Source of the DNA: Chloridium humicola
Lineage: Eukaryota; Ascomycota; Sordariomycetes; Chaetosphaeriales; Chaetosphaeriaceae
Assembly: GCA_027569505.1 (NCBI GenBank)
Contig: JAPDFF010000103.1
Coordinates: forward strand, 1-64,000
Direction of reading: 5' to 3'
Length of the DNA: 64,000 nucleotides
A model generated the notes under the pieces. That model had not been told where the DNA came from. It searched no databases and worked only from the letters and a program-made list of their open reading frames with translations. The translations under genes were made by a program, and so were the position numbers. Positions 13,301 to 24,943 of this stretch are shown piece after piece; position 1 is the stretch's first letter, and the number at the start of each line of letters is the position of its first letter.

Positions 13301-13360
13301 TGGCAGCCTGGCCATCTCTCACTGCCGCCCACGGGTTCGACGGTACTAGCCACCCACACG
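7325..13360. other. Six-kilobase divergent intergenic region
   Basis: Lies between the divergent MFS (-) and RasGAP (+) genes. I found no frame with recognisable domain content, no convincing exon chain and no tRNA. Contents seen: C15 at 7660-7674, a CT-rich tract near 8986-9010, T9 (12415-12423) and A9 (12434-12442) separated by 10 nt that could pair, and a strongly CCA/CT-rich segment from about 12600 to 13300 that looks like the leader of the RasGAP gene. Composition is not AT-rich, so it does not look like a RIP-mutated repeat relic. Confidence 0.5.
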
Positions 13361-15925
13361 ATGTCTGTCATGTTGCAGACACCATCCCGAGCCTCGACCG
13401 CATCCTCCTCGTCGTTCCAGCCCATATCGCGACAGAACACCATGTCGTCCTACGACGGATCGCGGTCCGCCCGCCAGTCCAAGCGGTACTCCATGTCCGC
13501 GCTGTACATGTCCATGTCGGCCAATGAGTCCGATCTCGTTATTGAAGATGAGCTGGCCAAGGGTGCGTCTTGGAGGTCTGATTGATGGCGCGCCGGGTAT
13601 TGACTGCTTTTACAGCACAAAAGATTCTGCGGGATCTCAAGTCCAAGATCTCGTCCCAGTCCAAGAAGAACTTTGTTCTCGAGAAGGATGTTCGCTATCT
13701 CGATTCTCGTATCGCCCTCCTGATCCAGAACCGCATGGCTTTGGAGGAGGTACGCAAACACATCCGTGAGAAACCTCTGACCACTTTACTGACGGCCACA
13801 GCAAAACGAAGTCGCGAGCCATCTCGAAGACGCCACCGAAATGCAGGAGGGGCACTTTCCCAACGATGACAAGACGCAACGATACGGAAACTTGATGTTC
13901 CTGCTGCAGTCGGAGCCCAGACACATTGCCCATCTCTGCCGCCTGGTCTCCATGTCTGAGATCGACTCGCTGCTGCAGACCGTCATGTTCACCATTTACG
14001 GGAACCAGTACGAAAGCCGCGAAGAGCATCTGCTGCTGACCATGTTCCAAGTGCGTAGCCTCGTCTGACTTGAGTATTGCCCTCGCTGACACGCCACAGT
14101 CCGTCCTCACGTACCAGTTCGACAACACCCCCGAATACTCGTCGCTCCTACGCGCCAACACCCCAGTCTCGCGGATGATGACCACCTACACAAGGAGAGG
14201 GCCGGGTCAGAGCTTCTTGAAGTCAGTCCTAGCCGACAGGATCAACAGCCTGATCGAGCTCAAGGATCTGGATCTAGAAATCAACCCACTCAAGGTCTAT
14301 GAGCGCATGATCGAACAGATCGAAGAGGATACCGGGAGCCTGCCGGCCTCGCTGCCCAAGGGCATCACTCAGGAGCAGGCGGCCGAGAACCCGCAGGTCC
14401 AGGCCATCATCGAGCCGCGCTTGACAATGCTGACGGAGATCGCCAACGGATTCTTGACGACCATTATCGAGGGGCTGGAGGAGGCGCCATACGGCATCCG
14501 GTGGATCTGCAAACAGATTCGCAGCTTGGCCAAGAGGAAGTACCCTGAGGCTAACGACCAGGCTATCTGTACCCTCATCGGCGGCTTCTTCTTCCTCCGC
14601 TTCATTAACCCCGCCATCGTCACCCCCAAGTCCTACATGCTTATCGACGGGACCCCGGCCGACCGCCCGAGGAGGACGCTCACGCTCATCGCCAAGATGC
14701 TGCAGAACCTGGCCAATAAGCCGTCGTACGCCAAGGAGCCGTACATGGCGAAGCTGCAGCCCTTCATCCACCAGAACAAGGACCGCGTCAACAAGTTCAT
14801 GCTGGACCTGTGCGAGGTGCAGGACTTCTACGAGAGCCTCGAGATGGACAACTACGTGGCGCTCTCTAAGAAGGACCTCGAGCTCTCCATTACCCTCAAC
14901 GAAATCTACGCCATGCACGCCCTGATCGAGAAGCACCATAACGAGCTGTGCAAGGACGAGAACTCGCACCTGGCCATCATCATGTCCGAGCTGGCAGCCG
15001 CGCCCGCCCAGGTCCCGCGGAAAGAAAACAGGGTGGTCAACCTGCCGCTGTACAGCAAGTGGGAGACGGCCATTGACGACCTGACCGCCGCGCTAGATAT
15101 TACCCAGGAGGAGGTATACTTCATGGAGGCCAAGTCCATCTTTGTGCAGATCCTGCGGACCATCCCAGCCAACTCATCCGTCGCCAAACGCCCCCTCCGC
15201 CTCGAACGCATCGCCGACGCCGCCGCCACCTCCAAGAACGACGCCGTCATGGTGCGCAAGGGCATCCGCGCCATGGAACTCCTCAGCCAACTCCAAGAAC
15301 TCCGAGTCGTCGATAAGTCCGACGGCTTCAGCCTGCTGCGCGACGAAGTCGAGCAAGAACTACAGCACCTGGGCTCGCTCAAGGAAGGGGTGCTCGCCGA
15401 GACGCAGAAGCTCGAGGAGGTGTTTAAGACGATTAGAGATCACAACACGTACCTCGTGGGCCAGCTCGAGACGTACAAGAACTATCTGCACAACGTGCGC
15501 AGCCAGAGCGAGGGCACCCGCCGCAAGCAGCAGAAGCAGCAGGTCCTGGGGCCGTACAAGTTCACGCACCAGCAGCTGGAGAAGGAGGGGGTCATCCAGA
15601 AGAGTAATGTGCCGGATAATAGGAGGGCGAATATCTATTTCAACTTTACGAGTCCCCTGCCGGGGACGTTTGTTATTTCGTTGCATTACAAGGGTAAGCC
15701 CCCCCCCTCTTCCCTCCCCCCACTCCCCTTTTACTTATCTCGGCCATTTGCTAACTGACGCTAGGACGCAACCGCGGCCTCCTCGAGCTCGACCTTAAGC
15801 TGGACGACCTCCTGGAGATGCAAAAGGACAACCAGGACGATCTTGATCTGGAATATGTCCAGTTCAATGTGCCCAAGGTGCTGGCCCTGCTCAACAAGCG
15901 GTTTGCCAGGAAGAAGGGGTGGTAG
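13361..15925 (+). CDS. Ras GTPase-activating protein with RasGAP C-terminal domain
   Basis: Predicted 779-residue GAP that stimulates GTP hydrolysis on Ras at the membrane or cell cortex, close in length and layout to S. pombe Gap1 and Aspergillus GapA. Exons: 13361-13562, 13616-13749, 13802-14050, 14100-15693 and 15765-15925; introns are 53, 52, 49 and 71 nt, all GT-AG and frame-preserving. The Ser-rich N-terminus is followed by a helical segment, then the GAP catalytic domain: the arginine-finger region LLRANTPVSR lies near residue 213 and the family signature FLRFINPAIVTP near 361-373. The IQGAP-type RasGAP C-terminal domain follows, with a coiled segment near 600-670 and the final block ending LNKRFARKKGW. 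The start at 13361 gives a clean MSVML N-terminus; later Met residues in exon 1 are possible. Confidence 0.93.
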
Positions 15926-18900
15926 GGCTGCCGCGTTCCTCTGGTAGATGGCGATGGAGAGAGTGAGAGCGAGGATGGGGTTGGGAATGAGAAGGGGGTG
16001 AAGGGGGTGATGAAGGAGGTGAAGGAGAAGGTGAAGGGGGACGTGAGGATGAAAGAGAAGAAGAAAAGGGTGAAGAAAGTGGGTTGGGTTGAAAAGGAGA
16101 AGGATGTGAACGAGGTGGAAAAGGAGAAGGTGGAGACGAAAGGGGATGAGGTGGAAAAGAAGAAGAACAAACTGGAGTGGAGGACGCCGCACCAGGACGA
16201 CGTCGGGTACTGGTGCGCTTATGCGATTATTTTCTGATGGGGTGGGTGGGGGAAGGTGGTGTTGGGGCGTTTCTTGCTGCTGCTGGCTGCGGTTGGGATG
16301 GAGGAATATGAGGGATGGGTGGGTGGTTTGTTGGATTTGGCTGGCTGGGTGGATGGTCGCTTCTTTTTTGGCTTTGCTCCTTTTTTGTTGTTGATTGCTT
16401 GGGATGTCTCGGGAGCTGATGCTGCGCGCTGCTTGCTTGCTTGTTGTTGCTTGTCGGCCGGGTACGGTAACGACAGACGATTCTTGATACCTGATACCAC
16501 TTTTGCCAGCTTGTTTTTTATCAGTTTTGATTTTGGTTTTGCTTTCGGGGTTTGAGCTTGACGAATTATTCACTTTCATTACACCACACCACCGCGTTTT
16601 CTAAGCAAACATGTCGGTATCTTAAACTGGGGTTGGAGGGGAGATGGAAAATTCGAAAGTTACCTAAATGGCTACCTACTCCGTGACGGTTCCCATTCCA
16701 CTATTTCTCTTATGTTCCGGCATCTTGTGTCACGTTTTTTTGAGACGCTAATTCCGTCGCCACACACTACCACAACTATACCGACGCGAACGAAACCGAT
16801 GGCAGATACGCCCGCCATTGCTTTCCCATTCCTCGAGAACACGGGGCCATGATTCCTTGATCAAGGGCTTGGGACAGCGGGGTGGTTGGAGGTGATGCCA
16901 ATGGGAGGCTAGGTGATGAGCTATGTGCCTACTATGGGATTTATCACTTGTTGCTTCCCTTGGGTTCTACGGTAACGATCTTGTCTCTATTATCACGGCG
17001 GCTTTGACCAAGACCATTGGAGGTTTGAGAAGAAGTTTAAGATACCCCGATGAGTTTGTAGAATGGAGAGATATCATTTTGTTCTTCCTTGCGCTTGAAC
17101 CTGTGAGATGAGGTAAGCCATGTGAAGTTGTATGTATGGACATGAAGGGTCTGGACTTTGTGTGGTTACACAATCAACCAGAGTAACCCAACCTGCCATC
17201 GAATTGACTCTCAGCCCAGACGACGCGGGTATGTCGATGAGGTGACCGTGATCTCGGTGGCCGGTGATAATCCACGTGGGGTTAAGGTTAGCGCCAGTTG
17301 GTCGGTCCCACCACTAAAGCTTAGCAGCTTAGCGGTGAGTTAGCGCCATCAGAGTCTCCTGTCAGGATGGAAGATGATGGCAACTGGATCTCCAGACAGA
17401 AGTACGAATGGCGAGACTCCTGAAGCATTCTTTGCAATTCAACATTTGTCTTGTCTTGAGACTGAAAGATATCTACGATGCCTTATCACCACCGCGGTGA
17501 CCCCCACTCAAATGATGACGGCGCAGGGCGGAAGGGGAGGGCCGATGAGACTGGAGATCTCCGGGTGCGATCCCACAACCCGAGGGCCTGGATGGAGTGA
17601 CCTCACCTCATCTGATCTGAAAGGGTATCGGCTTCAGATCTAAGGCTGGAGACGCGCGAGAACGGATGAGAATCGGTGGCATGATGTTTGGTGTGAGAAG
17701 TACCGGAGCTGAAGAGGCGAAGGGCCCAGATTCGGCGAGGAGGTGAGACAACCTGCATTCGAAGGTACAGTTGAACAATCTCCCCGATGAGGTTCCGGAA
17801 TCAGGTGGTGAACTGCCTCAGGACCCCGCTTCTGCCCGCGCTTCCGGCAGCTTTCCGGTGTGGCGCTTTGGGACCCCTGTAGTTCGACGTCAGAAGGAGG
17901 ATCGCTTTTCAACTGCTTCCATCAATTCGTTCTTCTGGATCAGATCAGTCAACGGCGATCGACGTTCACGTTTCAATTCGGATGTTCTTCCACCGAGGGA
18001 TCTCTTCCGCCGCAAACAGAAAGTGAATAGGACAGCCAAGATCTCAGCGATAACGGCGAAGGAATGCTCGTATCGGGTTCGTGTCGCATTGGGTCTTGAC
18101 TTCCAGGTTACTGGGTTGTTGATAGTTGGAGAGAGGGGAGCTCTGCTGAGTCTGTGTATGCCGCATCGAGTTGGACGCCAGGATGCGAAGTGGGGCCTTT
18201 GAACATTCGAACCACCTTGGCCACCGCTGATTGGCCAATCTTGAGCTGCAGGACCAAGACCCTGGTTCGTTTCCGTCATCGTCAACATCAGACCACCGTC
18301 CTGGGATGCTCTGGGTGGAGCTCTGAAGCTCCCCTGTCTCAACCTCGACAAACACCTAGACGGTCAAATGGCATTCTGGTCCGGGAGGAGGTCCGCAACG
18401 CCATCCCACTCGCCCCAGCTGCCCCTCGCTTGACACACTCAGCACCGCCCGCATTAGCACTGCAACCACGCAACACCCAACCGCTGCGCCATTTCCCCCA
18501 TGGACCTCTTGATGGACCTCTCGATGGCCCTCTCGCCTGGAAGACGCCGCTGCCATGCTGGGATGGGCAGAGGAAGGGGGGCAGATCGCGGCCCCCTCCC
18601 CCGCCGCAGGGTGCCGGTCCAGGCGATTTCCTGACTGACCGCGTACGAGGTCAACCCACCAGAACGCTCAGAACCAGTCTATCGCCGCCAGTGCCTTGAA
18701 ATCCCATCCCACCTTGCTGCCCCGACCAGGTTGTTCTGCCCGCATCAGGTGTTTCCCTCCCGTGGTGTTGCAATGCCTCGCCTATAAGACGAATCCGTCC
18801 CGTCCGCCTACGTTCCATTCCTGCTCCTCCCTCCCAGACAACTTCTGGGTAATCTAGATTACCCCTCAGACAATACATTCTCCAATCTGTCGCTGAGCTC

Positions 18901-18926
18901 TCTGCCGGCGACTGAACACACCCACC
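15926..18926. other. Intergenic region: RasGAP 3' end to phosphoketolase promoter
   Basis: No gene found. 15950-16170 is an almost pure G/A tract continuing the G-rich 3' end of the RasGAP gene past its stop. A 12-bp unit (GGACCTCTYGAT-like) is repeated about three times at 18502-18537. The last 200 bp hold the phosphoketolase core promoter. Confidence 0.5.
18783..18787 (+). promoter_or_regulatory. TATA element of the phosphoketolase gene
   Basis: TATAA lies 140 nt upstream of the phosphoketolase ATG and is followed by a CT-rich stretch (about 18795-18840), the usual arrangement at strongly transcribed filamentous-fungal genes. Confidence 0.5.
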
Positions 18927-21456
18927 ATGAGCGACTCGAAGGAGCTCGAGAGCATCAGCCCCTATGGCACCGCAAGGTCGACCGTCAAGGGCGAGCCCCT
19001 CTCCGAGGAGGAGGTCAAGCAGTACAATGACTTCTTCAAGGCCAGCCTGTACCTCAGTCTCGGCATGATCTACCTCCGCCAGAACCCCCTCCTCAAAGAA
19101 CCCCTCAAGAAGGAACACCTCAAGGCCCGTCTCCTGGGCCACTTTGGCTCCGCCCCTGGCCAGATCTTCACTTACATGCACTTCAACCGCCTGATCACAA
19201 AGTATGATCTCGACGCCATCTTCATCTCCGGCCCGGGCCACGGCGCCCCCGCCGTGCTGTCGCAGGCCTACCTCGAGGGCACCTACTCCGAGGTGTACCC
19301 CGAGACGTCTGAGGACGAGGAGGGCATGCAGAAGTTCTTCAAGCAGTTCTCCTTCCCGGGCGGCATCGGCTCGCACGCCACGCCCGAGACGCCCGGCAGC
19401 ATCCACGAGGGCGGCGAGCTGGGCTACTCCATCTCGCACGCCTTCGGCGCCGTGTTCGACCACCCGGACCTGATCGCGCTCACCATGGTCGGCGACGGCG
19501 AGGCCGAGACCGGCCCGCTCGCCACATCCTGGCACAGTACCAAGTTCCTCAACCCCATCACTGACGGCGCAGTCCTCCCCATCCTGCACCTCAACGGCTA
19601 CAAGATCAACAACCCTACCATCCTGGCGCGCATCAGCCACAAGGAGCTCGAAAACCTCTTCTACGGCTACGGCTACCAGCCGTACTTCGTCGAGGGCAAC
19701 GACGTCGACACGATGCACCAAGCCATGGCCGCGACCCTCGAGCACTGCGTGTGCGAGATCCGCAAGTTCCAGAAGCAGGCGCGCGAGAGCGGCAAGGCCT
19801 TCCGCCCGCTGTGGCCCGTCGTCATCTTGCGCACGCCCAAGGGCTGGACCGGCCCGCGCAAGATCGACGACAAGTACCTCGAGGGGTACTGGCGCTCGCA
19901 TCAGGTGCCCATCACGGATGTGCATGAGAACCCGGACCATCTGAAGTTGCTCGAGAGCTGGATGCACAGCTACGAGCCGCAGCGGTTGTTTGCCGCGGGT
20001 AATGGTCGCATCAGCGATGAGCTCAAGGCCGCGCTCTGCCCGACGGGCAACCGCCGCATGAGCGCCAACCCGGTGGCTAATGGGGGGTTGCTGCGCAAGC
20101 CGCTGCGCATGCCTGATTTCCGCAACTACGCTATCAAGGTTGATAAGCCGGGCGTGACAATGGACGCTAGCATGTCGAACATGGCCAAGTTCCTGCGCGA
20201 TGTCATGAAGATGAACGCGAGCACCTTCCGGCTGTTTGGGCCGGACGAGACCGAGTCCAACAAGCTGGCCAACGTTTATGATGCTGGTAAGAAGGTGTGG
20301 ATGGGCGAGTACTTTGATGAGGATGAGAACGGCGGCAATCTCGCGCCTGCCGGCCGCGTCATGGAGATGCTGTCGGAGCACACCTGCGAGGGCTGGCTCG
20401 AGGGCTACATCCTCAGCGGCCGCCACGGCCTGCTGAACAGCTACGAGCCGTTTATCCACGTCATCGACTCGATGGTGAATCAGGTAAAGCCGCCCTCCCC
20501 CATTCCTGGCCCTAGATCCATCCCACTAACATCCCCCTTAGCATTGCAAATGGCTCGAAAAATGCCTCGAAGTCGAATGGCGCAACAAAGTCGCCTCCCT
20601 CAACATCCTCCTCACCGCCGTCGTTTGGCGGCAAGACCACAATGGCTTCACGCACCAAGACCCCGGCTTCCTTGACGTGGTCGTCAACAAATCCCCCGAA
20701 GTCGTCCGCATCTACCTCCCCCCGGACGGCAACTGCCTCCTCTCCTGCATGGACCACTGCCTTCGCTCCTCCAACTACGTCAACGTGCTCGTGGCCGACA
20801 AGCAAGACCACATCCAATACCTCACCATGGAAGACGCCATCGTGCACTGCACCAAAGGCATCGGCATCTGGCCACATTTCTCCACCGATCACGGCCAAGA
20901 ACCCGACGTAGTCATGGCGTCCTGCGGCGATATCCCCACGCACGAATCCCTCGCCGCCATCGACCTCCTGCTCCAGCACTTCCCCAACCTCAAAATCCGC
21001 TGCGTCAACGTCGTCGACCTCTTCAAGCTTATCTCGCACGTCGACCACCCGCACGGCCTGACCGACGCAGAATGGACCTCCACATTCACCTCCACCGCGC
21101 CCATCATCTTCAACTTCCACTCCTACCCATGGCTTGTCCACAGACTCGCCTACAAGCGCCCCGGGGCGCATACCAACCTGCACGTGCGGGGGTACAAGGA
21201 GAAGGGAAATATTGACACGCCGCTGGAGCTGGCGATCCGAAACCAGACGGACAGGTTTAGTCTGGCGATGGACGCGATTGATCGCATGCCGCAGCTGGGG
21301 AATACGGGGGCGGCGGCGAGGGAGGCGCTGCATAGCGCGCAGATTAAGGCGCGGAATCAGGCGTTTGAGGATGGGATTGATCCGGCGTTTTTGAAGAATT
21401 GGACGTGGCCTCATACGGGGTTGTGGAAAACGGCTATTCCGAAGTTGATGGGTTAG
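18927..21456 (+). CDS. Xylulose-5-phosphate/fructose-6-phosphate phosphoketolase
   Basis: Cytosolic thiamine-diphosphate enzyme (EC 4.1.2.9/4.1.2.22) that cleaves xylulose 5-phosphate, and often fructose 6-phosphate, with phosphate to acetyl phosphate plus an aldose phosphate. It feeds an acetyl-phosphate/acetate route to acetyl-CoA. The 823-residue product comes from exons 18927-20483 and 20542-21456, joined across a 58 nt GT-AG intron in phase 0. N-terminal phosphoketolase motifs include GPGHG near residue 104 and the TPP/Mg-binding segment GDGEAETGP near 189-197. After the intron the product continues through the middle and C-terminal domains (HQDPGF, YLPPDGNCLL, HVRGYKEKG). Length is normal for the family. 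ACCATGA context supports the start. There is no organelle-targeting sequence. No acetate kinase gene is adjacent. Confidence 0.96.
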
Positions 21457-21498
21457 GGGGAGGAGGGTGAGAGGGTGGGATGAGTGATGACATGTTTC

Positions 21499-21516
21499 TT
21501 TTTTTTTTTTTTTTTT
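21499..21516 (+). repeat. T18 run downstream of the phosphoketolase stop
   Basis: An uninterrupted run of 18 T, 43 nt after the stop codon, within the presumed 3'UTR. Confidence 0.85.
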
Positions 21517-21697
21517 GGTTGACAGTAACCCGTGATGTTGAAGACAGCGGTGATTTCGAAAATCTTAGAGTTTCGAGAATAGAATCGTCTTCTGCTTTTG
21601 ACTGTTTCACAACTATTTCTCGTCCGATAACATGAGCAAAGAGAGGGAGTGAAAAGCAACCCCTGTGTGCTATCTCATCATACATCAGCCGAGCAGC

Positions 21698-21784
21698 GCC
21701 CGGCTAGCTCAATCGGTAGAGCGTGAGACTCTTAAGGAGTTATCCGTCATCTCAAGGTTGTGGGTTCGACCCCCACGTCGGGCT
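21698..21784 (+). tRNA. tRNA-Lys(CTT): tRNA-Lys (anticodon CTT) with 14-nt intron
   Basis: The acceptor stem pairs GCCCGGC with GTCGGGC over 7 bp (one G-T). The D-arm/A-box starts TAGCTCAATCGG and the T-arm is GTGGGTTCGACCCCCAC. The anticodon CTT is at 21731-21733 in a TGAGACTCTTA...ATCTCA anticodon arm. A 14-nt intron at 21735-21748 begins one nucleotide 3' of the anticodon, the canonical position for eukaryotic tRNA introns; removing it leaves 73 nt. CCA is not encoded, as expected for a nuclear gene. Confidence 0.95.
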
Positions 21785-21811
21785 CAATTCCCGTCGAAAC
21801 GATTCGATATC

Positions 21812-21816
21812 TTTTT
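21812..21816 (+). terminator. Pol III terminator of tRNA-Lys
   Basis: T5 begins 28 nt after the tRNA 3' end. Backup T runs lie at 21822-21826 and T8 at 21847-21854. Confidence 0.6.
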
Positions 21817-24800
21817 CCTTCTTTTTCCTTCGTGCTTCGGTGCGAATTTTTTTTCGTTGCCGACCAGGGTGTGCGGTCTTTCATGGAACGGGGAACCCCT
21901 GAATCGGAGGATTCTTGGCTGTGGGTGGGGCTGTTGGATGTCTTGGGGGTGTCAGGGTTCGGGTTCGGGCCCGGCTCCGATGGCTGTTTCTTCGGCCGCT
22001 TGCCAAACGGGATTTCTTGGTTTTCTTCCGTCATTGGTGTGATGGCGGGAAGATCAGGCACTGGGGCGGGGAGCGGGCGTGTTGATCCGGTGGTGGTCGC
22101 ACCCGGCAACTGATCTGCGAAGCTCCGTCTTGCAGGTCGTTTGACAGATCTGGCGGCAGCAGTGCGGTTGGCGATGAGCTCATTGTGGAGAAGCTCGGTG
22201 TCGGGAACCGAGCATGTTTTTACGGTGATATGTGAGGCGGCGGGGATTGGTGTTGGTGAGTTGAGATTGGAGGTGGTAATAAGTAACCGTACCTAGGGTC
22301 AATGATTCCGTTGGCTGCGGTGACCCTCCGCAGTCCCCATTGTGAGAGCTCAGGTCAGACGGGCGAGGAGCCCACTTACAACTACATGTTTCTCATCCGA
22401 ACTTCTGGGCCGCCAATATGCCCTGCAGCGTACCTGCGTATGGCGTCAATAACACGAGAGAACCTCTGCGGCTCGTAGGACCCTGGAACGAGCCACGGCC
22501 AGGGTGTTGTGATGTCTGTTCTGGCGGCGTCCCCGGCGGAAGAACAGGAGGGGGTTCCAAGGGGGTGGATCGCGGCAGATCGCACCAGCCTTGGCGTATA
22601 ACTGTAACCATTGGGAAACGCGAGTGACGTATTTTGTGGGCGGTTGGGGCTGAAGGTTGACAAGATCGACGCGACGGGATGAAGGTGTGCATTGTGTGCC
22701 ACGCGAGGTGTTGATGTTCTGCAGTGGTTGAGCTCTTCGCGGGAGCGGTGGCTTGGGAAAACAGGCGGCGGAAGGTTTGTGGCTGAAACTGATTCCCTTT
22801 CCCGGGACAAAAGGAATTGATTAACGGCCCCATTCTCGGCCAGGGGTCCAATCTTCTCAAAGCTGGTAGGTTTGCTGTGTCCGTCGTTGAACGGCGGCTC
22901 TTTGTCGGTTGTTGCTTGGAGTGTCAGAATGGCGATTTGGTGGAGAAAACAACTTGGCAACCTGCCGAAAACGGCAAAGTCCAGGGTAAGGGGACTCACA
23001 ACCGAAGCGACACGCGACAAGCGAGAAGCGACCACCTTGGCGCCGAAGCTGGCGTTGGTGTGGGAAAATGCCATGCGGGGCACACATGGGAATTCGGGGC
23101 ACGGAGCTCGGTTCTCCAATTGAGCGTTTTTGTGGCTTGTTTTGGGGTGTCCGCGAGATGGCACAACCGCCGTCATGTCTCAGCTCTTGACCAATTCCTT
23201 CAGCCAGCTGTGTTGTCCGGCGCTTCCGCAGTTCAGCCGTGACTCGAAGCCTGTTGTTTCTGCGTTCTGGGGTTGCAATCAAGTGCACATGTGGGGTTGG
23301 CATTTCCTGGAAGCTGCATGTGGGAATCTGGCTGGCTCTGCTGGGCAGCCTGATTGGGCAAGCGGAGGGTTTGATAAGTGGGTCTCGGTGAGCCCTACGG
23401 CGGACAAAAAGCTCCGAAGACTGCAGAGGGCCTGGACTGTTTCTGCTCCCTCCTCCACCTCAATCTTGGAACAAGCTGCTCATCAGCCAGTCTTTCTGGC
23501 CCGGAGATGCGAGCTCCATCACACGACAGCAAATGCGTTTTATTGCGCTCTTATCAGATCTCACCGTCGGTTGGCGAGGTGAACCGTGAGGCTCGAACAA
23601 AAACAAACAAAGCAAGACGCCCGGAGATCATGCCCTGAACCGTTGCTCATCTCCTGCGGCTTGGGACGATGACGTAGCCAGCTCCAGTCGCTCACAGTGT
23701 GCATTGTGTGTTGCTTTCACTTCCAGCGAGCTGGAACGAAGGGTCCAGCTCCACCCGCGGCTACGGACGAATTCACTTCCAACAGATGTCTCGAGAGCAA
23801 CACAAGCACACGCTTCTGGCGGCTTCGATGCCAAGATGCCCCGAACATACCGGAAGATACGAGAGACACACCCAACTGGCTGCTTGCCAAGGACACAGCA
23901 ACAGCCCGTTTCACGCGTGGTTACACTGCAGTCTTTTACCTGCGTCCGAATCCGTCGTGCCGCACGGTCGTGGCACCTGGAGGGATGGGGGAAGTTGGGA
24001 ACCTGGAAGCAGACCGGGTGGAGAGCTTGACTTGACCCTGCTCAACCGCATGTATCAGCCCATTCGGCTGCCTTCTCGAAAGACCTCTCGACAGATGGCT
24101 CTGCTGTCGAGGTGAGAGAGGCCCGATTACTTCCGGATGAGCTTAGAGATACATCTCATACAGTTCGGGACATCTTCAACCGGATCAACCAACAAACAGA
24201 CGGTAGACGGGAGAGGGGAGACGGGAGACCTCACACCTCGGATAGACACCGAACTTAACTCTTGACAGACCCGGCCAGGCCTGTCGACCCCTCACGGCGT
24301 CTCCCATTCCCGCGGCCATGGACAGCTGTGGGGTAGCCGGGAGGCTGCAGTGGGGGAGCAAACGGCTCCATCCATTGACGTAAGGGCCCAAGGCGGAACT
24401 GTGATCGAGATCCGTACCCTGACACCCCCGCCAGAGGATCGTTTCTCGATCTCATCGAGCACGAGAAAAGCACCCGCAGCCCCCTCCCCAAGATGCCAGC
24501 CCGGCTTCAAACACTGGCAACCTGCCAACTCCCGTTGACCCTCTATCTCTTCCCACCCAGTCTCGTCTCTGCTCCCCACACGAATACAAAAGCATCCTGT
24601 CCTCGCCGTTACCCTAGTACTTCTACGTTCCCCCAGCTTGATTGTCAGATCATCTTGCCCCCCAGATTAAGCTTTTAGTTCCCTAACTTCATTCCGCTCT
24701 ACGCAAGCGAGTGTATCCCCACGCATCGCCCTTGTTCCCATCCTCCACCTTGACCTCCTCCTATACGACTGTCCTGGTGATAGGGACAAGCCATCTCGGC

Positions 24801-24943
24801 TGACAATCCGCTCCATAACCCCGTCGCCTTCTAGTCCACCACCCCAGTGGAGTTAACTCACTCCTCATACCTGATACCCCCCGATTTCATCACTTGGTCT
24901 TCCTTGAGCACGTATCTCAGCGAGACCCAACACGCTACCAACC
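21817..24943. other. Intergenic region
   Basis: No gene supported. Several open frames on both strands (for example a 264-codon frame at 22382-23176 minus) lack any domain and have no plausible exon partners. The last 350 bp (about 24590-24943) are CT-rich and look like the leader of the gene at 24944. Confidence 0.45.

Noticed and set aside
14274..14969. 231-codon minus-strand frame
   Set aside because: Antisense to the RasGAP catalytic domain, which is clearly coding on the plus strand.
15951..16237. Lys/Glu-rich frame following the RasGAP stop
   Set aside because: Translation of a GA-rich tract after a clear family-consistent stop; no evidence of readthrough or a separate gene.
18651..20459. 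602-codon minus-strand frame
   Set aside because: Exactly antisense to phosphoketolase exon 1; long antisense frames are expected opposite GC-rich, C-ending codons, and its translation has no domain.
21665..22042. 125-codon plus frame starting MCYLIIHQ
   Set aside because: It reads through the tRNA-Lys gene; the protein-like stretch is translated tRNA.
22382..23176. 264-codon minus-strand frame in the 21.8-24.9 kb gap
   Set aside because: No recognisable domain, signal or membrane segment; several overlapping frames of similar length exist on both strands, indicating simple lack of stops.
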